From the NCBI RefSeq assembly GCF_013912375.1, contig NZ_JACETV010000009.1:124001-188000 (forward strand): a stretch of 64,000 nt of DNA, given 5' to 3'. A model generated the notes under the pieces. The model was not told where the DNA came from. It did no database searches and was given only the letters and a program-made list of their open reading frames with translations. The DNA comes from Emticicia sp. BO119. GTDB taxonomy: Bacteria; Bacteroidota; Bacteroidia; Cytophagales; Spirosomataceae. This document shows, one piece after another, positions 55,123 to 62,431 of the stretch; positions within the stretch are counted from its first letter, which is position 1; each line of letters opens with the position of its first letter. A program made the position numbers and the translations under genes.

Positions 55123-55631
55123 TGAATCACACCCCCATGTCCATGAACGTGCCCATGAGCTATTTCATCAGGATTAGCATTTCTGATTCCAAGAATTTTT
55201 CCTTTAAAATGTAATGTTTCACCTGCCAGCGGATGATTAAAATCTAACATTACGAAATCAGGATGTACTTCTACAACTCTACCATTCATTCTATGTCCCT
55301 CTTCGTTTGAAAACGGAATAAAATTACCAATTTCTAACATTCCTTCAGGAATAGTGCCATTATCAATTTTAAAGTTCTCAATTGGGAAATCAATTATAGC
55401 TTCTGTATCCACTTCTCCATAGCCTTCTTCCGAACTTACCGAAAATTCAAATGTGTCTCCTACACTTAACCCAATCAGATTTCTTTCAAAAGCTTCCGGA
55501 AGTCCACTCATTCCATGAATAAATACAATGGGATCTGCTTCATCTGAAACTTCAATAATTTCTCTATCTTCATTATCTCCTACATATAATTCATAAATAG
55601 CCGTAACTACTTTTTTTTCTTCAACTTTCAT
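55119..55631 (-). CDS. slyD: FKBP-type peptidyl-prolyl isomerase, SlyD type
   Basis: Protein of 170 residues with the SlyD layout: an FKBP core split by an insert-in-flap domain. The core shows FIHGMSGLPEAFERNLIGLSVGDTFEF, and the insert LEIGNFIPFSNEEGHRMNGRVVEVHPDFVMLDFNHPLAG. The C-terminus is His-rich (HGHVHGHGGVIH), which in SlyD binds nickel and other metals. It catalyses cis-trans isomerisation of proline bonds and assists folding in the cytoplasm. It overlaps the convergent dCMP deaminase gene by four bases. Confidence 0.93.
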   Translation of the reverse strand: MKVEEKKVVTAIYELYVGDNEDREIIEVSDEADPIVFIHGMSGLPEAFERNLIGLSVGDTFEFSVSSEEGYGEVDTEAIIDFPIENFKIDNGTIPEGMLEIGNFIPFSNEEGHRMNGRVVEVHPDFVMLDFNHPLAGETLHFKGKILGIRNANPDEIAHGHVHGHGGVIH

Positions 55632-55738
55632 AATTATAAATTTAATTTATCACTTTTAGGATAAATGTAAAAAACTAAATATTTTATTATTTCTTATTTT
55701 ATAACTTTGCCACAAACGTACAAATTCTACCTCTATAA

Positions 55739-56362
55739 ATGAATTTTTTAGCACATTTATTTCTTTCAGGTGACGATGAAGAAATCCTGGTTGGTAATCT
55801 TTTAGAAGACTATATAGTAGGTAGAATTGAACATCCCCGGAATCAACATTTCTCAGAAAATATAAAGAATGGCATATTATTGCATCGTCTGATTGATAGC
55901 TATATGGATACTCATGCTGTAGTGAGTACATGTAAATCTGTTCTTTATAAAAATTACCATAAATATTCATCTGTAGTAATAGATATTTATTTTGATCATT
56001 ATCTGGCTAAATATTGGCATTCATATTCAACTGAGCCTTTTGAAGATTTCAGAAAACGTGTACACGAATCATTTAGAAAATATTGGAACGTGTTACCAGA
56101 AAAAATGAAACCTACAATTGAATCAATGATAAAACATGACTGGCTAAAGAATTATGGAGAATTCTGGGGAATTGAAAGATCATTAATAGGTGTGGCCAAA
56201 CGAACAGCATTTCAATCAAATATGGAACAGGCAATTAATGATTTAAAGATTCATTATGTTTTTTTTGACGATAATTTTAATCTTTTTTTTCCTCAGATGA
56301 TTCAACAATGCACTAATTTTCTAACAGACAAAAACTACTCCCATAACTACATAATTGTTTGA
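55739..56362 (+). CDS. ACP phosphodiesterase (AcpH-like)
   Basis: Protein of 207 residues starting MNFLAHLFLSGDDEEILVGNLLEDYIVGR, the clear start of the DUF479/AcpH family. Further motifs are GILLHRLIDSYMDTHAVV and VIDIYFDHYLAKYW, which supply His and Asp residues of an HD-like metal site. The enzyme removes 4'-phosphopantetheine from acyl carrier protein in E. coli; the activity here is inferred from the family. It lies four bases upstream of holA, so the two are cotranscribed. A -7 box TAACTTTG lies at 55702-55709. Confidence 0.85.
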   Translation: MNFLAHLFLSGDDEEILVGNLLEDYIVGRIEHPRNQHFSENIKNGILLHRLIDSYMDTHAVVSTCKSVLYKNYHKYSSVVIDIYFDHYLAKYWHSYSTEPFEDFRKRVHESFRKYWNVLPEKMKPTIESMIKHDWLKNYGEFWGIERSLIGVAKRTAFQSNMEQAINDLKIHYVFFDDNFNLFFPQMIQQCTNFLTDKNYSHNYIIV

Positions 56363-56368
56363 AAAATG

Positions 56369-57376
56369 ATGATAGAAATACTTAAATCAATCAAAAAAGA
56401 TTCGTTAAAACCTTTGTATTTTCTTCATGGAGATGAACCTTTTCATACGGAACAGATTATTGAAAAAATTCAGCATTTGGCTATTCCGGCACACGAAAAA
56501 GGATTCAATGAATTTGTACTTTTTGGCAAAGATCTAAATGTTGGGGCAGTTTTAAATTATGCAAGACGGTTTCCGATGATGGCACAAAAGCAATTGATTA
56601 TTGTCAAAGATGCAAACCAAATTCAGGGTATTGACCAAAAAGAGAATCAAAAACTCTTAGAAGAATATGCTTTAAACCCTTTACTTTCGAGTATTTTAGT
56701 GCTTTCGTTCAGTAATGTACAGGATGAAAGAAAAGGCTGGATTAAAGCCTTTACTAAATATGGTCAAATTCATAATTCAAAAAAATTTTATGAGAATCAA
56801 CTTCCTGAATTCCTCGCAGATTATTGTCATTCAAAAGGAGTTAAAATCAGCATGAAAGCCATCCAATTACTTATTGAACATATTGGAAATGATTTAAAAA
56901 GACTTACCAGTGAAATTGATAAAGTAGTAATAAACTTAAAATTAGGAGAAGGAATTGATGCAGATACTATCCAGAGATTTGTAGGCATCAGTAAAGAATA
57001 TAATGTATTTGAATTTCAAAAAGCTCTGATTCAGAGAGATGTAGTAAGGGCAAATCAAATAAATATTTATTTTGGAAATAATCCTAAGGATAACCCTATA
57101 CAACCCATTTTAATTATTCTATACAATTTTTTCAGTAAAGTCCTCTTAATCCATGTTTCAAACGATAAATCAGAAAGTAGTATTGCCTCATTATTAAAAG
57201 TAAACAGTTTTTTTGCTAAGGACTATCTTAATGCAGCAAGAAATTACTCTTTAAATAAATTAGTTTCTGTAATTCATTCGATAAAAATAGCTGACTTAAA
57301 ATCAAAAGGGGTTGAAGCAGGAGAGGAAACTGAAGGTGATATTTTACAAAAGCTGACTTTTGAAATATTACATTAA
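56369..57376 (+). CDS. holA: DNA polymerase III subunit delta
   Basis: HolA opens the sliding clamp as part of the clamp loader. The 335-residue protein has the family pattern: the clamp-binding N-domain (KPLYFLHGDEPFHTEQIIEKIQ), the AAA-like lid (FLADYCHSKGVKISMKAIQLLIEHIGNDLKRLTSEIDKVVINL) and the C-terminal collar (NPIQPILIILYNFFSKVLLIHV). As in all delta subunits there is no intact P-loop. The ATG at 56366 is directly followed by another; the second is used here. It is the last gene of the core block; a 271-bp gap follows. Confidence 0.9.
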   Translation: MIEILKSIKKDSLKPLYFLHGDEPFHTEQIIEKIQHLAIPAHEKGFNEFVLFGKDLNVGAVLNYARRFPMMAQKQLIIVKDANQIQGIDQKENQKLLEEYALNPLLSSILVLSFSNVQDERKGWIKAFTKYGQIHNSKKFYENQLPEFLADYCHSKGVKISMKAIQLLIEHIGNDLKRLTSEIDKVVINLKLGEGIDADTIQRFVGISKEYNVFEFQKALIQRDVVRANQINIYFGNNPKDNPIQPILIILYNFFSKVLLIHVSNDKSESSIASLLKVNSFFAKDYLNAARNYSLNKLVSVIHSIKIADLKSKGVEAGEETEGDILQKLTFEILH

Positions 57377-57647
57377 TAGTATCTGTATTCTATTGATTAG
57401 TATTTGTTGTTTAAATAGTACCAATCATTTTAAAAGTAGTCAAAATTAACTTACTGATCCTTATTCTAACCTTGTCTTTTAATAGAATTTCCCTGTATTA
57501 TATGATTTTTTCTTCTTATTCTATGTTTTCTTTTCAAATCTCTTTTTAAGAAATTGTAAAAACTGGCAAATTATTAATTTTATTTGCTATAATTTAGTAA
57601 ATATTAGGAATGTATTTAGCAGAAATCACTTAAAGTACTGATAGCCA

Positions 57648-57992
57648 GTGGAAACAAAGAAAAGAAAATTGTCCTTTTCAAATAATCCTGTTCAAATTGA
57701 TTCACTACCTAAGTATAGTTGGATAGAGAGAGATACTCTGCTACTTCATATTGCTTTTCAGATTTTTATGGACGCACTTGAAAAAGATAAGGTATTAGAA
57801 GTAATTGATTGGGATTGTAATGAAGAATACCGAACTGTGAGAAGATATATCATTCAGTTAAGAAATTGGTGGTTAGAAAGAAAAGATAAAGATCGTCTGA
57901 AAGAAATAGATTACTCGGATGAAAAACAGTATGAGGAAGACAGTACTTATCTGCATATGTTGATGCTCATAAGAAAATATTTGGTAGTATAA
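57648..57992 (+). CDS. Protein of unknown function, GTG start
   Basis: Protein of 114 residues starting with GTG (57648); a stop lies two codons upstream and no ATG is near. It is helical and charged (DTLLLHIAFQIFMDALEKDKVLEVIDWDCNEEYRTVRRYIIQLRNWWLERKDKDRLKEIDYSDEKQYEEDSTYLHMLMLIRKYLVV). I recognise no domain. The Trp-rich RNWWLERK helix recalls small phage proteins, but that is only an impression. It lies between holA and the first accessory promoter. The frame could be spurious, though the composition looks like protein. Confidence 0.45.
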   Translation: METKKRKLSFSNNPVQIDSLPKYSWIERDTLLLHIAFQIFMDALEKDKVLEVIDWDCNEEYRTVRRYIIQLRNWWLERKDKDRLKEIDYSDEKQYEEDSTYLHMLMLIRKYLVV

Positions 57993-58538
57993 TTTTCTTT
58001 ACACTCTTAAACTTCCGTTTCACCCTATTCTTTCAAAACATTTTTAGTAATAATCCATAAATCCAGATCTCGCATAGATTAAATCCTTCAATTAAAATAA
58101 TCATTAAAATTAAATAACTGAAAAATTATAAAAAGGTAAATTATTTTTATAATCAAGAAAGGTTGTGCCAATAATGAACACCAATTTTCTTGATTTTAGA
58201 ATTTGCAAGTTGATTCTATTAAAAAACACCTGTGCTTTCTCACTCAAAATTCAAGTGCACAATAAGATTTAAACACTTATTTATCAAGCATTTAGTCTTC
58301 AATGAAAACTTATTTCAGAATTTATAATGTATTTATTATGTCGCCTTATAAATGACATAATAAATATTTGCTTCGTTTTTTCCGATTTGATAAATTTACA
58401 AGTACCCTGAAATCGAAAGCCAAACACTAATACTACAATCAGCATGAATACCAAACTGAGCAATCTGTGTTGTTTCATTAATTGTGTCCATTCTTTCTAA
58501 TAAGCTGAAATTTTATTCCACGCAAAAAATATCAACTT
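57993..58538. other. Intergenic region with dyad promoter
   Basis: A 546-bp gap. Its right half holds the promoter with inverted repeat at 58330-58398. A short frame of 18 codons (58444-58500, MNTKLSNLCCFINCVHSF) lies in the leader before the VOC gene; it may be a leader peptide or chance. Confidence 0.5.
58330..58398 (+). promoter_or_regulatory. Promoter with upstream 13-bp inverted repeat (copy 1)
   Basis: Arms TATTTATTATGTC (58330-58342) and GACATAATAAATA (58354-58366) pair perfectly around 11 nt. The right arm abuts TTTG (58367-58370), then a 20-nt spacer and TAAATTTA (58391-58398). The same arrangement occurs at 60328-60396, with 22 identical bases (58350-58371 equal to 60348-60369). 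The position just upstream of -33 suits an activator. Confidence 0.7.
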
Positions 58539-58952
58539 ATGGAAAAACATTGGGCTAAGAATATTTCATTACAACTTTATACATCTGACCTAAAGGAAAC
58601 CCAACGGTTTTATTCAGTTGTTTTAGGAATTGATTGCGATTCTCTTTCGCAATCACATGTGATATTTTCTTTCGAATCAACAATTTTCGTTTTTACAACT
58701 AATCGCAATATTACCATCAATTATCCTTTATATATCAATTTTGAGGTATATGATTTGGACAAACTTTGGGAGTCAATTCGATTTAAAGTCGATACAATTA
58801 TTCCAATTTCTGATACCGTTGACGGCATTTTCAGGGAGTTCATAATCAACGACAATAATGGTTACTGTCTTAGGTTCTATGAAAAAAACCAAACTAACCA
58901 GCTAAGTCTGGACTTTTATAATCAAGGAATAAGAGAATTATCAGCTCGATAA
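58539..58952 (+). CDS. VOC-superfamily (glyoxalase-like) protein
   Basis: Protein of 137 residues with one vicinal-oxygen-chelate module pair: ISLQLYTSDLKETQRFYSVVLGIDCDSLSQSHVIFSF and INFEVYDLDKLWESIRFKVDTIIPISDT ... FIINDNNGYCLRFYEK. The expected metal ligands are not all present (Gln12 and the final Glu fit, the His is missing), so it may bind ligand without catalysis. Substrate unknown. It is expressed from the dyad promoter 140 bases upstream, which it shares in type with the degenerate AAA+ gene. Confidence 0.75.
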   Translation: MEKHWAKNISLQLYTSDLKETQRFYSVVLGIDCDSLSQSHVIFSFESTIFVFTTNRNITINYPLYINFEVYDLDKLWESIRFKVDTIIPISDTVDGIFREFIINDNNGYCLRFYEKNQTNQLSLDFYNQGIRELSAR

Positions 58953-59186
58953 AATAAAAATTGGTATAATTGATATGAAGCATCTACTTTCTTTAGCATT
59001 GAAGATATAACCAGTCGTACTATACCTTTTTAGAAGAGGCATTTAGGCTCATAATGTTTTTAATTTTTAATGTACATAAAAAGGTTTCAATAAAACCAGT
59101 ATTTTAATATTCAATAGTCCAGTTACAATTAACTGCCTGAATTCGATTAAGGCATTTTACAAGATAGTAATAAAAAATCCTTATAG

Positions 59187-60083
59187 ATGATGAAGTATAT
59201 TGGTAAACCAAGAGGTCTGGCTGCATTATTATCAGACATTGAAATCAATTCAAGTCCATCGTTACATTTTCAGGGAGTTGAAAACATTGATATTTCATTG
59301 ATTAGAGTAAACCCTAACCAACCAAGAAAAGATTTTAAAGATGCCCAATTAATTGAATTAGCAGAGTCAATCAGGATTCAGGGGTTAATTCAGCCAATTA
59401 CAGTTAGAGTGAAAGGGACTCATTATGAATTAATTGTCGGGGAGCGCAGATTAAGAGCATGTAAATTGGCGAGACTATCAAAAATACCAGCCTTTATCCG
59501 ACATGCTGATGATGAAGCATCTGCTTTAATGGCGTTAGTTGAAAATATTCAGCGAGAAAACCTAAACGCAATAGAAATAGCTCTGAGTTTTGAAAGAATG
59601 ATTATAGAGTATCGATTAACTAATGAAGAATTAGCTGCAAGAATCGGTAAAGACAGAAGTACTGTAAATAATTATCTGCGCTTATTAAAATTACCGTCTG
59701 AAATACAAAAAAAAATTATATCAGGAAAGATATCTATGGGTCATGCCAGAGCTCTTATAGCATTAGAAAAACCGGAATTACAAATAAATATGCTGCAAAA
59801 AATTTTAAAAGAAGGCCTATCAGTCCGGCAGGTTGAAGAGATGGCCAAAACTCTACCCAAAAAAAATTCCATTAAATCTTCAGAAATACAAAAGTCTTCA
59901 TTGCAAGAATATATTAATTCAACCGTTAAGTCTTTAGAAGGAAACCTTATTTCAAATGTAGAATTCAAAACAGAAAATGGTGAATCAGGCAAGGTAATTA
60001 TTGAATTTTTCAACCAGCTTGACTTAGAAAGAATAATGGTTCATTTAGATAAAGTCTTTAAAAAATCTGCTGATAAATTATAA
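59187..60083 (+). CDS. Orphan ParB/Spo0J-type partition protein
   Basis: Protein of 298 residues. The CTPase domain has all boxes: VNPNQPRKDF, LAESIRIQGLIQPITVR, ELIVGERRLRACKLA and LMALVENIQRENLNAIEIALSF. The helix-turn-helix (NEELAARIGKDRSTVNNYLRLLKLP) and the C-terminal dimer domain follow. ParB loads as a sliding CTP clamp at parS sites. No parA is adjacent; the ParA in this window is 44 kb away and has another partner. It may be a second chromosomal ParB, a plasmid relic, or the main one separated from its parA. Two ATG codons in tandem (59187, 59190) are both possible starts. Confidence 0.9.
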   Translation: MMKYIGKPRGLAALLSDIEINSSPSLHFQGVENIDISLIRVNPNQPRKDFKDAQLIELAESIRIQGLIQPITVRVKGTHYELIVGERRLRACKLARLSKIPAFIRHADDEASALMALVENIQRENLNAIEIALSFERMIIEYRLTNEELAARIGKDRSTVNNYLRLLKLPSEIQKKIISGKISMGHARALIALEKPELQINMLQKILKEGLSVRQVEEMAKTLPKKNSIKSSEIQKSSLQEYINSTVKSLEGNLISNVEFKTENGESGKVIIEFFNQLDLERIMVHLDKVFKKSADKL

Positions 60084-60553
60084 TTATTCTTTATCTTTGC
60101 ATTTAATAAATTCTGCAACTCTACTTTCCTTATTACTCAAATCGTTTGCTTTAAAAAATTAAATTCTCACTGAAAATTCATTTTCATTCTACTCACCTTT
60201 TTTAAAATAACTGCTGAGTATTTGACAATTAAAAATCTGACTATCAATTAATTACGAATTACAAATTGAAGTGATTTTTCTCAGGCAATTTTTGATATTA
60301 TATATAATCTCCCCTTAATTTATTGTGTATTTTTAGTGTCATAGAGCAAATGACATAATAAATATTTGCGTCAAATTTTTCTAATCAATAAATTTACAAT
60401 AAGCCACTAAAGAAAACTAAATCAAACGATCAGGCAATGTTTTTATTCTTATGTAACAGCGATTTATAAGGTTCAAATTCATTGTCTTAAGTATTTGATT
60501 TATAGGCATTTATTATAGCCATAATTTCCAAACCCATAACGTGCTTATCCCAA
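60084..60553. other. Intergenic region with dyad promoter
   Basis: A 470-bp gap between parB and the AAA+ gene. It holds the second dyad promoter (60328-60396). The leader from there to the start codon is about 150 nt and contains a 10-codon frame near 60437; I see nothing else. Confidence 0.5.
60328..60396 (+). promoter_or_regulatory. Promoter with upstream inverted repeat (copy 2)
   Basis: Right arm GACATAATAAATA (60352-60364) is identical to copy 1; the left arm TATTTTTAGTGTC (60328-60340) matches at 10 of 13. TTTG (60365-60368), 20-nt spacer and TAAATTTA (60389-60396) follow at the same distances as in copy 1. Twenty-two bases (60348-60369) are identical between the copies, while leaders downstream differ, so the similarity is limited to the control region. 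Confidence 0.7.
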
Positions 60554-62431
60554 ATGAATTTACTACTTACAGGAAAGTTCTTTACTGAACGAGCCGATTT
60601 CTTATTATGGTTAAGAAAAAATCATACCATAAATATTGAGTTAGACCCATCCGTAGTTTTTGAATTATTAGATAACCCTGATATTATTGTTGATGCCATT
60701 GTAATTGACGAGCATCTTTATTCTTCACCTAATCAAAGTATTGATTTTGCCTGGGGGCTTCACAGAAACTTTCCTGAAATCCCGACAATTATGATTATTT
60801 CCCCAAGAGATAATTATGAAGATATTTTTAATCTATATCAGAAAGGTGGTTTATTTGATGTTATCGAACGCTATCAGATTGACTCCAAAAGTCAGTTTGC
60901 AGCGTTTAAGGCAATTCTTTTCAGAATTGAACAATGTTTGAAACGTAATGTATTGATAAAGGATAAATTTGAAGAAAAAGTAATCCAGTTAAATAACGAA
61001 CTTAATTTTGTAAAATCTGAGGTTTCTAAAGATATCCAATCAAAAGAGCACCAGACAATTGATTATTTACTTAGTTGCCTGCAATCTGAGAGGGAAATAT
61101 TTACCCAGGAACGAGAAATTTTCCGTTCAATATTCTTTAAAAATGCTGATATCAAAGAAGAGAATATTCTTAAACGTATCCCCTATTTCGAAAAATCTTT
61201 TTTAGGAAAAAGTGAACGAATAAAAAAGTTTTTTGAAGAAACATTAAAGATCATATCTTCTGATAATAATATTTTGGTGTATGGCCAATCTGGTAAGGAA
61301 ATTAAGGATCTGGCAACCTTTATCCATATTTTCAGAAATCTGTTCTATGAAGTACCATTTATTGAATTGGATTGTTCAGTCATCAGTAATCAAGACTTTC
61401 AACATGAGGCTTTTGGTCAATATAAAAGAATTCCTAATAATAGGTATGTAACCAATGACGGGAAGCAAAAGATAGGCAAATTAGAACAAGCAAATCAAGG
61501 GTTTCTTTTTATTAACCATATTGAACAATTAAACATCCATAATCAGGAGCTTTTATATAATGCCCTTAAAAATGGTTATATAATTCCAGTTGGCGGTTCT
61601 ACCAAGGACCATCGGGTTGAAATAGAGTTTAACCTGATTGTCGGAAGTACTAAGAATTTATCAACAATGCTAAGTAAAGGCGAATTTAAGTGGCATCTGC
61701 TTAATTATATCCTTCAAGGAGAAGTACTGAAAATTCCGGGATTTCATGAACGAATGGATGATTTTAAATACATTTTACACTATACATTGATTAATGCCGG
61801 AACAAATATTGTTATAGATGAGTCAGCAATTCAATATCTTTCTAAGCAGGAATGGCCTGAAGGAATAATTTCAGTTGAGCATTTTGTAAAAGATTATTTA
61901 TTAAGTTCAGAAAATAATGATTCAGTGGTTATTGACATTTTTAGAATAGAAAAACTATTTGGCAAGTATTGTCTAAACTTTGGTTTGAAAGAAGATACAA
62001 ATCAAAATACTTTATACAAAATTCATTTGAACACGAAAACAATTAGTGCAGTGAGAAAGAATCTGGATTTGCTTGAAAAGACAGCAAATGACTATTTTGA
62101 AGACTTTGATATAATAAAAATTATTGATTTGGATAAGCTTGCTTATCGGGAATTTCATGACTTTATTGCGGAAAAGAAATCAGGGAGAGGAAGGAAAAGA
62201 ACTAAAGAGTGTATGACAACAAATCGATATAAAATTTATCAGAATGGTAAAATCAATCAACAAAGACTTGCAATTAAATATTTGTTAACCCTACACCCTG
62301 AAAAATGGCGTTTGCTAAGAAGAGTAACTTTTTTCAATGATATATTAATTGAAAATACAGAGCTTTTTAAGAAAACAAATATTGCTACTGAAAAATCATC
62401 CATACTAAAACCGATTAATATAAATTACTGA
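60554..62431 (+). CDS. Degenerate sigma-54-activator-like AAA+ protein
   Basis: Protein of 625 residues. Residues 1-125 resemble a receiver (VDAIVIDEHLYSSPNQ; IPTIMIISPRDNYEDIFNLYQKGG). A coiled-coil linker lies at about 130-200. Residues 213-410 follow a bacterial enhancer-binding AAA+ domain segment by segment, but the key sites are changed: Walker A reads GQSGKEI (244-250) without GTGK; the GAFTGA loop is absent after EAFGQYK; Walker B reads FLFINHIE (317-324) in place of FLDEIG; and both arginine-finger positions in FKWHLLNYI (378-386) are lost. The C-terminus has a basic GRGRKRTKE segment, not a Fis helix-turn-helix. It should neither hydrolyse ATP nor activate sigma-54. It overlaps the convergent gene by seven bases. 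Confidence 0.75.
   Translation: MNLLLTGKFFTERADFLLWLRKNHTINIELDPSVVFELLDNPDIIVDAIVIDEHLYSSPNQSIDFAWGLHRNFPEIPTIMIISPRDNYEDIFNLYQKGGLFDVIERYQIDSKSQFAAFKAILFRIEQCLKRNVLIKDKFEEKVIQLNNELNFVKSEVSKDIQSKEHQTIDYLLSCLQSEREIFTQEREIFRSIFFKNADIKEENILKRIPYFEKSFLGKSERIKKFFEETLKIISSDNNILVYGQSGKEIKDLATFIHIFRNLFYEVPFIELDCSVISNQDFQHEAFGQYKRIPNNRYVTNDGKQKIGKLEQANQGFLFINHIEQLNIHNQELLYNALKNGYIIPVGGSTKDHRVEIEFNLIVGSTKNLSTMLSKGEFKWHLLNYILQGEVLKIPGFHERMDDFKYILHYTLINAGTNIVIDESAIQYLSKQEWPEGIISVEHFVKDYLLSSENNDSVVIDIFRIEKLFGKYCLNFGLKEDTNQNTLYKIHLNTKTISAVRKNLDLLEKTANDYFEDFDIIKIIDLDKLAYREFHDFIAEKKSGRGRKRTKECMTTNRYKIYQNGKINQQRLAIKYLLTLHPEKWRLLRRVTFFNDILIENTELFKKTNIATEKSSILKPININY

Noticed and set aside
60554-62431. Annotation as a working sigma-54-dependent response regulator
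   Set aside because: The GAFTGA loop, Walker A and B residues, arginine fingers and Fis-type DNA-binding domain are all missing or changed.
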